A DNA stretch of 64,000 nucleotides, taken from assembly GCF_039534975.1 (NCBI RefSeq), contig NZ_BAAAWH010000001.1:2790001-2854000 (forward strand), read 5' to 3'. The stretch is from Microbacterium terregens. GTDB taxonomy: Bacteria > Actinomycetota > Actinomycetes > Actinomycetales > Microbacteriaceae. Positions 45,362-55,457 of this stretch are shown in pieces (the first letter of the stretch is position 1; the number at the start of each line of letters is the position of its first letter). The position numbers and the translations under genes are program-made. Under the pieces are notes generated by a model that saw only the letters and a list, made by a program, of their open reading frames with translations, ran no database searches and had not been told where the DNA came from.

Positions 45362-47113
45362 CTGGCGAAGAAGACGGACGCGGTCACCCGAGGGTGGCGT
45401 GGCCTGAGCCTGCGCGCGAAGGTGACCGGCGTCACGGTCGCGGTGCTCGCCATCGGCCTGTTCGCGACGGGTGCCGGTGCGACCGTCTTCTTCCGCAATG
45501 CACTGATCGCCAACCTTGAAAGCACGGTCCAGCAGGCGGCCACGGCGGAAACCGCCTCGGGACTGTTCGACATCGAGGTGGTCAACGGGGTCCCCCAGGT
45601 GTCCGACAAGAGCGATCCGCCGCGCACCGACTACCACGTCGCCCTGTACGCCGCGGAGCCACCCGGGGTGCTTCTGATCAGCGGCGGCGGCGGGACCCCG
45701 ACGCCGGACTTCCCCGCGGAGTTCGCACTCGAGAAGACCTTGATCGTCGGTATCGACACGTTCGCGCTCGAAGACGCCGAGACCGGCGCGCAGTTCCGCG
45801 CCAGCGTCGCTCCGCTCGAGGTCAACGGCAGTCTGCTCACGCAGATGGTGGCGCTGCCGACCGCACCCGTCAATCAGGCGATCGCCACGTTCCTCGGGAT
45901 CTACAGCATCCTGTCGGTGATCGCCATCATCAGCGGTGCGCTGCTGACGCGCTGGCTCGTGACCCTGACGTTCCGCAGCCTGGGCCAGGTCGAAAAGACC
46001 GCGATGGCCATCGCTGCGGGTGATTTCAGTCAGCGGCTGACCGACATCGAACCGATGAGCACCGAGGTCGGCCGTCTCAAGTCGGCCATCAACGCCATGC
46101 TCGGCCGGGTGGATGCCGCGCTGCACCAGCGCGACGCATCGGTGCGGCAGATGCGACGCTTCATCGGCGATGCGAGCCACGAGCTGCGCACGCCGCTGGT
46201 CACCGTCCGCGGCTACGCCGAGCTGTATCGGATGGGCGCCATCTCGGGCGATGACGATGTCGCGCAGGCGATGGACCGCATCGAGAAAGAAGCGGTGCGC
46301 ATGGGCGTGCTCGTCGAGGACCTGCTCGCGCTGGCCCGGCTCGACGAACGTCGCGACGTCATCATCGCCCCCGTCGATCTGCGACCGATCGCGCGGGATG
46401 CCGCGCTCGACCTGCGTGCGACGTCTCCGCATCGTCCGGTCACCGTCATCGATTTGACGCTCGAGGCGCCCGCCTCGCGCTCCGACTGGCGTGCCGAAAC
46501 AGCGGCGGAGTCCGAGCAGAACGCACGTCGACGCGCGGGCCTGCCCACGTCGGCGATCGCCCGCGTGAGCGGCGGCGCGCTCTCGCTGCTGCGTCGCCGG
46601 CAACGCATCGCCGCCTCCGGTGAGCAGGCGCATCCCGATCAGATCGTGCCTCCCGAGCCGGCGGCAGCCGCCGAGCCGGTTCGCCCGATCGTGCTCGGGG
46701 ACGAGAACCGGATCCGCCAGGTGGTCGCGAACCTGCTCGGAAACGCGCGACGCTTCACCGCCGAGGACTCCCCGATCGACCTGCGCGTCGGTGTCGACGC
46801 CGAAGCCGGGATGGGCTGGATCGAGGTCGCCGATCACGGCGAGGGGATCCCGCCCCAGATCCGCGAGAAGATCTTCCAGCGATTCTGGCGTGCCGACACC
46901 TCCCGCGCCCGGGAGACGGGCGGCACCGGACTCGGCCTGTCGATCGTCGCGTCGATCGTCGAGGCACTGCACGGCACCGTCTCTGTACGGGACACTCCCG
47001 GCGGCGGCGCGACGTTCCGTGTCGGTATCCCCCTGGCAGGCGACCGGGATGCCGAGGAGCACCTGTTCATCGAGACGCAGCCGCTCACGCGGTTCGAGTC
47101 CCCCGTCGACTGA
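45362..47113 (+). CDS. Sensor histidine kinase
   Basis: A 583-residue kinase if translation starts at CTG 45362: an in-frame stop lies 18 bp upstream, AAGGGGG sits 6-12 nt before this CTG, and the added segment TRGWRGLSLRAK gives the expected basic edge before the first membrane helix. GTG 45422 is the only alternative and lacks a good ribosome site. Order: membrane helix (about 22-46), extracellular sensor (47-175), second helix (about 176-198), HAMP, phospho-His H273 (DASHELRTPL) and an ATPase domain with NLLGNARRF and GGTGLGLSI. About 75 extra residues rich in Arg and Ala (about 368-442) interrupt the ATPase domain. Confidence 0.88.
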   Translation: MAKKTDAVTRGWRGLSLRAKVTGVTVAVLAIGLFATGAGATVFFRNALIANLESTVQQAATAETASGLFDIEVVNGVPQVSDKSDPPRTDYHVALYAAEPPGVLLISGGGGTPTPDFPAEFALEKTLIVGIDTFALEDAETGAQFRASVAPLEVNGSLLTQMVALPTAPVNQAIATFLGIYSILSVIAIISGALLTRWLVTLTFRSLGQVEKTAMAIAAGDFSQRLTDIEPMSTEVGRLKSAINAMLGRVDAALHQRDASVRQMRRFIGDASHELRTPLVTVRGYAELYRMGAISGDDDVAQAMDRIEKEAVRMGVLVEDLLALARLDERRDVIIAPVDLRPIARDAALDLRATSPHRPVTVIDLTLEAPASRSDWRAETAAESEQNARRRAGLPTSAIARVSGGALSLLRRRQRIAASGEQAHPDQIVPPEPAAAAEPVRPIVLGDENRIRQVVANLLGNARRFTAEDSPIDLRVGVDAEAGMGWIEVADHGEGIPPQIREKIFQRFWRADTSRARETGGTGLGLSIVASIVEALHGTVSVRDTPGGGATFRVGIPLAGDRDAEEHLFIETQPLTRFESPVD

Positions 47114-47234
47114 GCGTCCCCTCCTCCCCAGCCGGGAGTGTGCGCAGGCCTCTGACAAGCGCGCCCGGTGAGCGGACCAGTGCCACCGCCGGCTTCTAGC
47201 GTGGGAACCCCGATCAACCGATCAAGGAGCCCTC

Positions 47235-47522
47235 ATGGCCGTCTTCTCCGTCGACAGCGACGCCGTCCTTGCCACCACGACCGCCGTGCGCGGCACCATC
47301 GACCGACTGCAGGGCGAGACGCAGGCGATGCTCACCCAGCTCACTCAGCTGCAGGCCACCTGGACAGGAAGCGCGTCGGTCGCCTTCTCCACGGTCATCG
47401 ACCAGTGGCGCGCGACCCAGCGGCAGGTGGAGGACAGCCTGACCGCCATCAACACGGCTCTGGCCGCGGCGGGTCGTCAGTACGCGGACGCCGAGCAGGC
47501 CACCACGAGCCTGTTCCGCTGA
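47235..47522 (+). CDS. WXG100-family type VII secretion target
   Basis: A 95-residue helical hairpin protein with the WXG motif as WTG at about residues 45-47, between two long amphipathic helices (TTTAVRGTIDRLQGETQAML and VIDQWRATQRQVEDSLTAIN). Such ESAT-6-like proteins form dimers and are exported by the ESX/type VII machinery. No secretion genes are in the window. A strong terminator follows 22 bp after the stop. Confidence 0.92.
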   Translation: MAVFSVDSDAVLATTTAVRGTIDRLQGETQAMLTQLTQLQATWTGSASVAFSTVIDQWRATQRQVEDSLTAINTALAAAGRQYADAEQATTSLFR

Positions 47523-47544
47523 GCCGGGCCCCCACCGGCAACGA

Positions 47545-47574
47545 CGAAGGCCCCTCCCGGAGGAGGGGCCTTCG
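47545..47574. terminator. Bidirectional terminator between the WXG100 gene and groEL
   Basis: A 13-bp stem (CGAAGGCCCCTCC and GGAGGGGCCTTCG) with loop CGGA. It lies between convergent genes and can serve both; T tracts are short. Confidence 0.85.
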
Positions 47575-47607
47575 TTTCATGCTTTTACTGCGTGCTACTC
47601 GCTGGAC

Positions 47608-49289
<1,682 letters not shown>

Positions 49290-49295
49290 TCCATT

Positions 49296-49322
49296 CTGGC
49301 ACTCGGCACTACCGAGTGCAAG
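49296..49322. promoter_or_regulatory. Second, degenerate CIRCE element
   Basis: CTGGCACTC-N9-GAGTGCAAG keeps the inner GCACTC/GAGTGC arms and the 9-nt centre and begins 33 bp after the start of the perfect element. It may give cooperative HrcA binding. Confidence 0.75.
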
Positions 49323-49431
49323 CCGCGGGAAGCGAGTGCGACCTCGGGCGTCATCTGCGTCGGGAGGAAATGCTGCCGTCGGCGTCGACGGGCGACTGCG
49401 TGGGGATGCCGCGCTTCGAACGAGAAGCGGG

Positions 49432-49635
49432 TCAGACGACGACGCGAACGGACTCCGCCTGGGGGCCTTTCTGCCCGGCACCCACGGTGAACTCCACGGT
49501 CTGCCCCTCCTCGAGGACACGAAAACCGCTCATGTCGATGTTGGAGTAGTGGACGAAGACGTCCTGCCCCTCTGCCACGGTGATGAAGCCGAAGCCCTTC
49601 TCGGCGTTGAACCACTTCACGGTGCCCTGGGTCAT
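49432..49635 (-). CDS. Cold-shock protein (CspA family)
   Basis: A 67-residue cold-shock-domain protein from ATG 49635 ([18 protein letters not shown]). RNP1 (KGFGFITV) and RNP2 (DVFVHYS) are intact. It binds single-stranded RNA/DNA as an RNA chaperone. Upstream sequence that keeps the frame open to 49677 lacks the conserved start and is not used. Confidence 0.95.
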   Translation of the reverse strand: MTQGTVKWFNAEKGFGFITVAEGQDVFVHYSNIDMSGFRVLEEGQTVEFTVGAGQKGPQAESVRVVV

Positions 49636-49760
49636 GAGACTCTCCTGTATTGCGGGGAACACCGCCATCGTATGCACGCGGATGGGCCCGGAATCAGGTC
49701 GGGAACGACTGTTGACACACGTGCATCGAACTGTTTACCGGCGTGTAACACGCCGTGCCG

Positions 49761-50336
49761 TCACGGTGCGGGAGTGGCATCCGGCGGCGTCGATGTGCGA
49801 TCGAGTCCGATGACGATCGTCAGCTGCCTCGCTTCGGGATCGTCCGCCGGCTGGTACACGTCGCTCTGCTCGATCCTCGCGCCGCCGATCACCTCCGCCA
49901 GGCCGGCCGCGGCCGCCTCGTCGGCGGGGAGGTAGTAGTAGATCGTCGTCTCCGCGAAGTCGGTCGAGCCGGCCTCGCTGGCAAGCACGGTGTCCTCGGC
50001 CCAGCCTGCGGCGATCACGACATCCTTCGTCTGCGTCGCCAACCCGGCCTCCGGGGTGGCGTTCAGGACCAGGACGTCGAAGGTGGGGTCGACGACCGGC
50101 GTCACGATCGGCAGCGGGGCGACGGTCGGCTCAGGGGTCGGGAACAGCACCACCCGGCCACTGACCAGAAGCGTTCCGAAGATGCCGACCGTGATGAGGA
50201 CCACCGTCGCGAGCACCGCCCAGAACAGGACGACCCACCCGCGCATCCGTGGGTTCTCGGCTCGATGAGCGCCGACCCGGCCCACATCCGCGGGAAGGTC
50301 GTCGAAGCGGTCCCGCGGGAAGGTCGTTCTCGGCAC
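49761..50336 (-). CDS. LytR C-terminal domain protein, membrane-anchored
   Basis: A 191-residue protein from GTG 50336. A basic/cytoplasmic N-terminus is followed by one membrane helix (about residues 33-57, WVVLFWAVLATVVLITVG), a Pro/Thr-rich linker, and a LytR_C domain (FDVLVLNATPEAGLATQTKDVVIAAGW...) at about 90-175. The LytR_C domain is a cell-wall-associated fold of unclear activity. It lies downstream of DUF3263, a pair common in Microbacteriaceae. Confidence 0.85.
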   Translation of the reverse strand: MPRTTFPRDRFDDLPADVGRVGAHRAENPRMRGWVVLFWAVLATVVLITVGIFGTLLVSGRVVLFPTPEPTVAPLPIVTPVVDPTFDVLVLNATPEAGLATQTKDVVIAAGWAEDTVLASEAGSTDFAETTIYYYLPADEAAAAGLAEVIGGARIEQSDVYQPADDPEARQLTIVIGLDRTSTPPDATPAP

Positions 50337-50413
50337 CCCCCGATGGTACCTGCCCGCGGCCCACGACCGTGCTGACTGCTGGGCCGGCATCGGGGGCGGC
50401 GGCGGCGCGTCGG

Positions 50414-50665
50414 CTAGCGGGGACTGCCCGAGGCGCGTGCGACGCGTGCCCGCTGCCGCTCGTCGCGAATGCGGCGCAGTCGCTTCACGAGCATGGGATC
50501 CTGCTCCTGCGCATCGGTGGTGTCGATCAGCCGGGCCAGGAGCTGGTAGTAGCGTGCCGGCGACAGACCGAGATCGGCGCGGATCGCCTCCTCCTTCGCC
50601 CCGGCGTGCCGGAGCCACTCCGCCTCGAACTTGAGGATGGCGCGGTCGCGGTCGCTGAGGGGCAC
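50414..50665 (-). CDS. DUF3263 protein
   Basis: An 83-residue basic protein (RDRAILKFEAEWLRHAGAKEEAIRADLGLSPARYYQLLARL). The pattern is a helix-turn-helix of the DUF3263 family of Actinobacteria; a DNA-binding role is likely but not shown. It lies between the LytR_C and DUF2332 genes with short gaps. Confidence 0.88.
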   Translation of the reverse strand: MPLSDRDRAILKFEAEWLRHAGAKEEAIRADLGLSPARYYQLLARLIDTTDAQEQDPMLVKRLRRIRDERQRARVARASGSPR

Positions 50666-50674
50666 GCGCTCACG

Positions 50675-51661
50675 CTAGCGCCGCTCGCCCGCCTCATCCG
50701 CGCGCCACTCCACGGAGGCCCCGAGCGGGTCGACCGTCGCGAGCGCCACCCCGTCGCGGCCGAGGATGAATCCCCCCGGCACGGCGTCGTCGATGCCGGG
50801 GTTCCACTGCCGGTGCAATCCCGACGGGTCGATCGAGACCCAGACCGCGTCCAGCCCCGCGATGATCGAGAGCAGCCGGTCTCGGCCGGGCCGCGGAATG
50901 TGTGGGAGCACCCCCGGTGTGGTCACCACGAGGGTCGCATCCGCCGGCGCGGACGCGGCAAGCCGTTCGAGCACCCCGGGCATCGTCGCGTCGCGGCGCG
51001 CCAGCAGCGGCCGCTCGCGGGCGACCAGGTCGAGCGCGGCTTCTATCCGCGCGGCGCGGCCCTCCTCCCCCGGCCAGACCAGGCTGAGCAGGAAGCGGCG
51101 GTCGTCGGCATCCGACGCATCGAGGGGTGCCAGGTCGACGCCGGCGCGCCAGATCACCTCCGGCATGCGCAGAGGCGGATGTCCGCGGACCGCCGATTCG
51201 AGGATCACCGCCGAGGCACCGTCGGGCGGGTCGAGGTCGGGTCCACCGCGGTAGCGGTACGAGTAGCGGTCGGGATACAGGCACAGGCCGGCACTCGCCC
51301 CGACCTCCAGCAGTGCGAGAGGACCGTCGATGCCGCTGAGCGCAGGCAGCAGTGCGGCGCATCGCAGCGGGTCGTTGGTCTGCAGGCTGCGCTGCGTGCA
51401 CTCCGCCACGACAGCGTCCTGATGCGCGACCACCCACTCCGCCCACTCCGGGTAGCGCCCCTCCGGTGCCCCGAGCATCCGCGTGACGGCGAACACGAGC
51501 GGCGGCTGCCGACGCGCGGGCGGGATGCGCCCGAGGATGCCCTGCAGAACGTCGTCGTCCGCGACGCCCGACGCCCACTCGGCGTAGAGGGCCGACCGAC
51601 CTGCCGCCTCTTCGAGTGCGAAGCGCTGATAGCGTTCGGCGACAGCGGCGGCGGCATCCAC
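50675..51661 (-). CDS. DUF2332 protein
   Basis: A 328-residue protein from GTG 51661 (DAAAAVAERYQRFALEEAAGRS). It matches the DUF2332 family of Actinobacteria; no catalytic residues are known to me. Conserved blocks are LLEVGASAGLCLYPDRY (about 118-134), which looks like an AdoMet-type loop, and DPSGLHRQWN. The function is unknown. It ends 9 bp before the DUF3263 gene and may share its transcript. Confidence 0.83.
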   Translation of the reverse strand: MDAAAAVAERYQRFALEEAAGRSALYAEWASGVADDDVLQGILGRIPPARRQPPLVFAVTRMLGAPEGRYPEWAEWVVAHQDAVVAECTQRSLQTNDPLRCAALLPALSGIDGPLALLEVGASAGLCLYPDRYSYRYRGGPDLDPPDGASAVILESAVRGHPPLRMPEVIWRAGVDLAPLDASDADDRRFLLSLVWPGEEGRAARIEAALDLVARERPLLARRDATMPGVLERLAASAPADATLVVTTPGVLPHIPRPGRDRLLSIIAGLDAVWVSIDPSGLHRQWNPGIDDAVPGGFILGRDGVALATVDPLGASVEWRADEAGERR

Positions 51662-51749
51662 TGTTCCATTGTCGTGGTGATCCGGTACACGCGCGCGACC
51701 CGGGGGCCCTCCGGTGGGCGAGAATGGACACTGGCTAAGGAGGACTCCC

Positions 51750-52157
51750 ATGACCTACAGCGTTCAGAAGAGCGACGAGCAGTGGCGTGCCGAACTCGCT
51801 CCCGAGCAGTACGAGGTGCTGCGCGAGGCTGCCACCGAGCGCCCGTGGACGGGTGAGCTTCTCGACGAGAGTCGCGCCGGGCTCTACACCTGCGCGGCGT
51901 GCGGCACGGAGCTGTTTCAGAGCGGGACCAAGTTCGACTCGCACTGCGGCTGGCCGAGCTTCTACGAGTCGGTGCGTCCCGAGGCGGTCGAGCTGATCGA
52001 AGACCGCACGCACGGGATGCTGCGCACAGAGGTGCGCTGCGCGACGTGCGGGTCGCACCTGGGACATGTCTTCCCCGATGGTGTGGGCACCCCCACGGGC
52101 GACCGCTACTGCATGAACTCGCTCGCACTCGATTTCACCCCCGAATCCGGGTCATGA
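51750..52157 (+). CDS. msrB: Peptide-methionine (R)-S-oxide reductase
   Basis: A 135-residue MsrB from ATG 51750 with a strong AAGGAGGA upstream. It reduces methionine-R-sulfoxide in proteins. Zinc-binding pairs CAAC (about 49-52) and CATC (about 97-100) and the catalytic block GDRYCMNSLAL with the active Cys near residue 120 are present. It overlaps the nitroreductase start as ATGA. Confidence 0.95.
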   Translation: MTYSVQKSDEQWRAELAPEQYEVLREAATERPWTGELLDESRAGLYTCAACGTELFQSGTKFDSHCGWPSFYESVRPEAVELIEDRTHGMLRTEVRCATCGSHLGHVFPDGVGTPTGDRYCMNSLALDFTPESGS

Positions 52158-52741
52158 GCGTCCCCGTGCTGGAGGCGGTGCGCGCGCGCCGCTCCTGGTC
52201 GAAGGTGACGGATGCCGCGCCGACACACGCTCAGCTGCTGACGCTCGTCTCGGCCGCAGGGCGCGTCGCCGACCACTCGTCGCTGCAGCCCTGGCGTCTG
52301 ATCGAGCTGCGCGGAGCCGACCGGGAGCGCCTCGGCAGGGCGATCAACAAGGCCAACGGAGACAAGGGCTCGTCGACGAAGCCGCTTCGCGCGCCTCTGC
52401 TGATCGCGGTTGTGGCCAGTTACCGCAAGAGCGACAAGGTCCCCCGCTGGGAGCAGGAGGCCGTGGCGTCGGGCGTGGCGCACGTGCTGAGCCTGCTGCT
52501 GGATGAGGCCGGCTGGGGCGTCATCTGGCGCACCGGTCACTACACCCGCAGCAAGGCGGTCGCCAAGCTGCACGGCCTGGACAAGCGCGAAGAACTGCTG
52601 GGCTGGCTGTACGTCGGCGGCAAGCCGGCGAAGGCGCGGCTCGGACGACGGAAGGGCATCGACGCTCGCCGCCACCTCACGCGTCTGCCCGCCGATGCGC
52701 ACTCGATCGAGCGCATCGACGCCGCCGCGGACGAGGTCTGA
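52154..52741 (+). CDS. Nitroreductase-family protein
   Basis: A 195-residue FMN-dependent oxidoreductase from ATG 52154, coupled to msrB. RARRSWSKV at the N-terminus and HSSLQPWRLIEL (about 42-55) are nitroreductase-fold landmarks, and ASGVAHVLSLLLDEAGWGVIWRTG (about 108-132) forms the dimer/FMN site. The substrate is unknown. Linkage to msrB suggests a redox or stress role. Confidence 0.87.
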   Translation: MSVPVLEAVRARRSWSKVTDAAPTHAQLLTLVSAAGRVADHSSLQPWRLIELRGADRERLGRAINKANGDKGSSTKPLRAPLLIAVVASYRKSDKVPRWEQEAVASGVAHVLSLLLDEAGWGVIWRTGHYTRSKAVAKLHGLDKREELLGWLYVGGKPAKARLGRRKGIDARRHLTRLPADAHSIERIDAAADEV

Positions 52742-52744
52742 CCG

Positions 52745-53689
52745 CTAGCGCCGCAGACGGCGCCACGGCACCGTCGCGACGACGACAGACAGCAGAGCGA
52801 CGATCACCATGCTGATCGCCTGCGCAAAGCCCGGGCCCGCGGGTGCCGGCCAGACCACGTCGATCACGAACGAGGCGATCAGCTGTCCGGCGACGACTCC
52901 GAGCCCGAGCAGGAGCACGCCGGTGTGCGCGACCAGCGCGGCCGACAGCACGATGTAGACCACGCCGATCCCGCCGCCGACGTACAGCCACGGATCCGTC
53001 GGCGCCGACGCCGGCAACCCGACGAGCGCGACGTGGATCGCTGCGGCGACGACCAGGATGATCGTCCCGCCGATGAAGTTGACCAGCGTCGCGGTGAACG
53101 GCGATCCGACCCGCTGCTTGAGCCGCCCGTTGGTCGCCTGCTGCCACGCGACGCCGACACCGGTCACCAGGGGCAGCACCAGCAGCCACAGCGGGATGCC
53201 GCTCAGCCCGTCACCGACCACGGCGATGCCGACGGCGACGAGCGCGAGGCCGCCGCCGGCCAGCCGCGGCAGTGTCACGGCGACCACTCCCGCCGGTCCG
53301 AACCCGGCGCGATCCAGCACGAGCCCGCACACGGTCTGGCCCGCGACCACGCCGACGGTGAACAGCGAGACGCCGATGATGCCCACGGCCAACCCCTGTG
53401 TCGCCACGGTCAGGGCTCCCGCGGCACCGCCTGCCAGCATCCACCACGGGATGCCGCGGGACCGAACCCCGGAGATGAGCGCGGTGAATCCGCGGCGTCC
53501 GGACGGCACGGCGAGGGACACGACGATGAGGATCAGCAGCCCGGACCCGAAGGATATGAGACCTGCCACGAGGCCGTCGTCGAGACGAACACCGAGCTGC
53601 CCGTTGATGCGTGCCTGTGCCGCGGTCAGCACCCCGACCAGCACGGCACCGCCGAGCGATATCCAGGCGGGCATTTGTCGTCGCGTCAC
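52745..53689 (-). CDS. DMT-family transporter (DUF606/YdcZ type, duplicated)
   Basis: A 314-residue membrane protein from GTG 53689, with GGGGAA upstream. About ten hydrophobic helices form two DUF606-like halves, each beginning with an LVGVLTAAQARINGQLG-like or VAWQQATNGRLKQRVG-like segment. Such proteins are small-metabolite exporters; the substrate is unknown. Confidence 0.86.
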   Translation of the reverse strand: MTRRQMPAWISLGGAVLVGVLTAAQARINGQLGVRLDDGLVAGLISFGSGLLILIVVSLAVPSGRRGFTALISGVRSRGIPWWMLAGGAAGALTVATQGLAVGIIGVSLFTVGVVAGQTVCGLVLDRAGFGPAGVVAVTLPRLAGGGLALVAVGIAVVGDGLSGIPLWLLVLPLVTGVGVAWQQATNGRLKQRVGSPFTATLVNFIGGTIILVVAAAIHVALVGLPASAPTDPWLYVGGGIGVVYIVLSAALVAHTGVLLLGLGVVAGQLIASFVIDVVWPAPAGPGFAQAISMVIVALLSVVVATVPWRRLRR

Positions 53690-53754
53690 TTCCCCATCAT
53701 GCCGTGATGCCGGCCGCGCACCCGCCCGAGCGAGGTGTGTGGTTACCCTGAAGT

Positions 53755-54414
53755 GTGTCTGTCTCCAAGCGTCGGCGCGGTCTGCTGACATGGTTGCCGG
53801 CCGCGATCCTCGTGCTCGTGATCTTGCTCGTGGTCGTGGCGGCATTCGCCGTGCAGGGTTCCTGGTGGGCGGAGGAGAACCCGGCTGCGTCCTCGGACCA
53901 GAAGGCCTCGGACGGTTCCAGCATGCTCACCGACGCAGGGTTCGACTACGTCAACGTCGAGGGCACCGTCCGAGTGCGCATCGGCGAGGGCGCACTGGCC
54001 GCGGATCAACTCGGCCTGGGCGGCGACGCGCAGAAGTCGGCGGAGTTCCGGCGCCCGGTACGGGCGGTCATCGCGGGCCGCGACGACGTCTACGTCGTCG
54101 ATGACGTCATCGCGCTGACCACGGCGAGCCGAGACGGCGAGCTCGCGTCGGTGACGCTGACCCTGGACAACCCTGGGACGTGGTCGGATGCCGTGGCCGA
54201 GGTCCGCGGCCTCGCGCCGACGTTCGGCTGGGATGAGACGCAGATCGACGCCCTGGATGATGAGCTCGGCCGCTTCAACCGGAACGCAACGGACGGTGCT
54301 TTCACAGCCACCGTCGGTCCTTCCGACGGTGGCGCTCGGGTCACTGCGACGTTGGTCTTCGATCGCGGCAACGGCACCATGCTCGTGAGCCTCACCTTCG
54401 AGCCGGGCAGTTGA
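53755..54414 (+). CDS. Membrane-anchored hypothetical protein
   Basis: A 219-residue protein from GTG 53755. A basic N-terminus and one membrane helix (about residues 12-35, LPAAILVLVILLVVVAAFAV) are followed by an extracytoplasmic beta-rich domain. No known domain is recognised. It stands alone between two other genes. Confidence 0.75.
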   Translation: MSVSKRRRGLLTWLPAAILVLVILLVVVAAFAVQGSWWAEENPAASSDQKASDGSSMLTDAGFDYVNVEGTVRVRIGEGALAADQLGLGGDAQKSAEFRRPVRAVIAGRDDVYVVDDVIALTTASRDGELASVTLTLDNPGTWSDAVAEVRGLAPTFGWDETQIDALDDELGRFNRNATDGAFTATVGPSDGGARVTATLVFDRGNGTMLVSLTFEPGS

Positions 54415-54637
54415 GGGGGCGGGGAGAACGCCGCATCCATTGCCGCTTTGGACCGACGGGGTTATCCTCAGGGTGACGTTCGGACGGGTGGGATCACCGG
54501 TCGGGGCCGCGCGGCGGGGCAGGGTGGCTCCAGCGCAGAGGACCTCGTCGACGAACCGTCCGATGTCAGTGGGCCGCGCCGATCGTCAGGTGGCGCGTGG
54601 CCCGCTCAGGGCTGGGCACCTGACCTTGGGAGTGGAC

Positions 54638-54931
54638 ATGGCAAGAGCGGTGGACTCCAGGTTCGAACTGAAGCGATTGACTGCGACGGAATGGGTGATC
54701 AACGACAACTGGTTCGCATTCAACGATCCACGACGCGCGGTCGCGTGCGTCGATGAGATCAGCGAGGTCGAGGTCGAGGTGATCTGGTTGCGGGAGTTGT
54801 CGCTGCCGGACCGCTACCCCTCGGTCCGGGCGGTTCTCGAGGACGTCTTCACGACGGTCTCGGCATCCACCAAGCCGACGCCGATTCCGCACCGGCGCCC
54901 CGCGACGCACAACTCAGCCATGGCAGGGTGA
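54638..54931 (+). CDS. Small hypothetical protein
   Basis: A 97-residue protein from ATG 54638, which follows TTGGGAGTGG. The core (FELKRLTATEWVINDNWFAFNDPRRAVACVDEISEVEVEVIWLRE) looks like a compact alpha/beta protein; the end is disordered and basic. Function unknown; codon use looks coding up to about residue 85. Confidence 0.6.
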   Translation: MARAVDSRFELKRLTATEWVINDNWFAFNDPRRAVACVDEISEVEVEVIWLRELSLPDRYPSVRAVLEDVFTTVSASTKPTPIPHRRPATHNSAMAG

Positions 54932-55100
54932 GCCGACCCATCCGGCGACATCTCTCGCGACACGCCGCGGATCGTTCCCCGGAAGCCGAAGAGGGAACGT
55001 GAACCCGGAACATCGGATGTGAGGATCCGGCAGCGACGTGGTCCGGGGCGCCCCGTCTGCGCGTGCGAGCGAGCAATCCGCGCGCTGATACGGTGACCGG

Positions 55101-55457
55101 ATGGGGATGCCGACGAAGACCGCTAATTCGATCAAGGTGGGTGTCGTCGGAGACATCGACGAGGACGAGGCGCTGGTGGTTCCGCGCGCGACCGCAGGCA
55201 CACTCGACGACATCGCAGTGATCTTCAGCGACGGCCGATACTTCGCGATCGACGACACATGCACGCACGAGCAGACCTCCCTCGCCGAGGGGTGGATCGA
55301 GGCGGGGTGCGTGGAGTGCCCGCTGCACTCGTCCACGTTCCGGCTCACTGATGGTGCGGTGCTCTCACCCCCGGCGCAGCGGGGTGTCGTGGCGCACACC
55401 ATCGAGGTCGTGGGTGAGGATCTGATGCTCACCCCGAACCCCGAGCGCCTGGCGTGA
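55101..55457 (+). CDS. Rieske [2Fe-2S] ferredoxin
   Basis: A 118-residue Rieske-type ferredoxin. The cluster ligands are CTHEQ (about 53-57) and CPLHSS (about 74-79), with the usual spacing. It would carry electrons from the reductase whose start overlaps its stop (GTGA) to an oxygenase. No classical Rieske oxygenase alpha subunit is in the window. Confidence 0.93.
   Translation: MGMPTKTANSIKVGVVGDIDEDEALVVPRATAGTLDDIAVIFSDGRYFAIDDTCTHEQTSLAEGWIEAGCVECPLHSSTFRLTDGAVLSPPAQRGVVAHTIEVVGEDLMLTPNPERLA

Noticed and set aside
43889..47158. A 1089-codon minus-strand open frame across the two-component genes
   Set aside because: It lies opposite the response regulator and histidine kinase, has no recognisable domain and shows Arg/Gly/His-rich shadow composition typical of GC-rich antisense frames.
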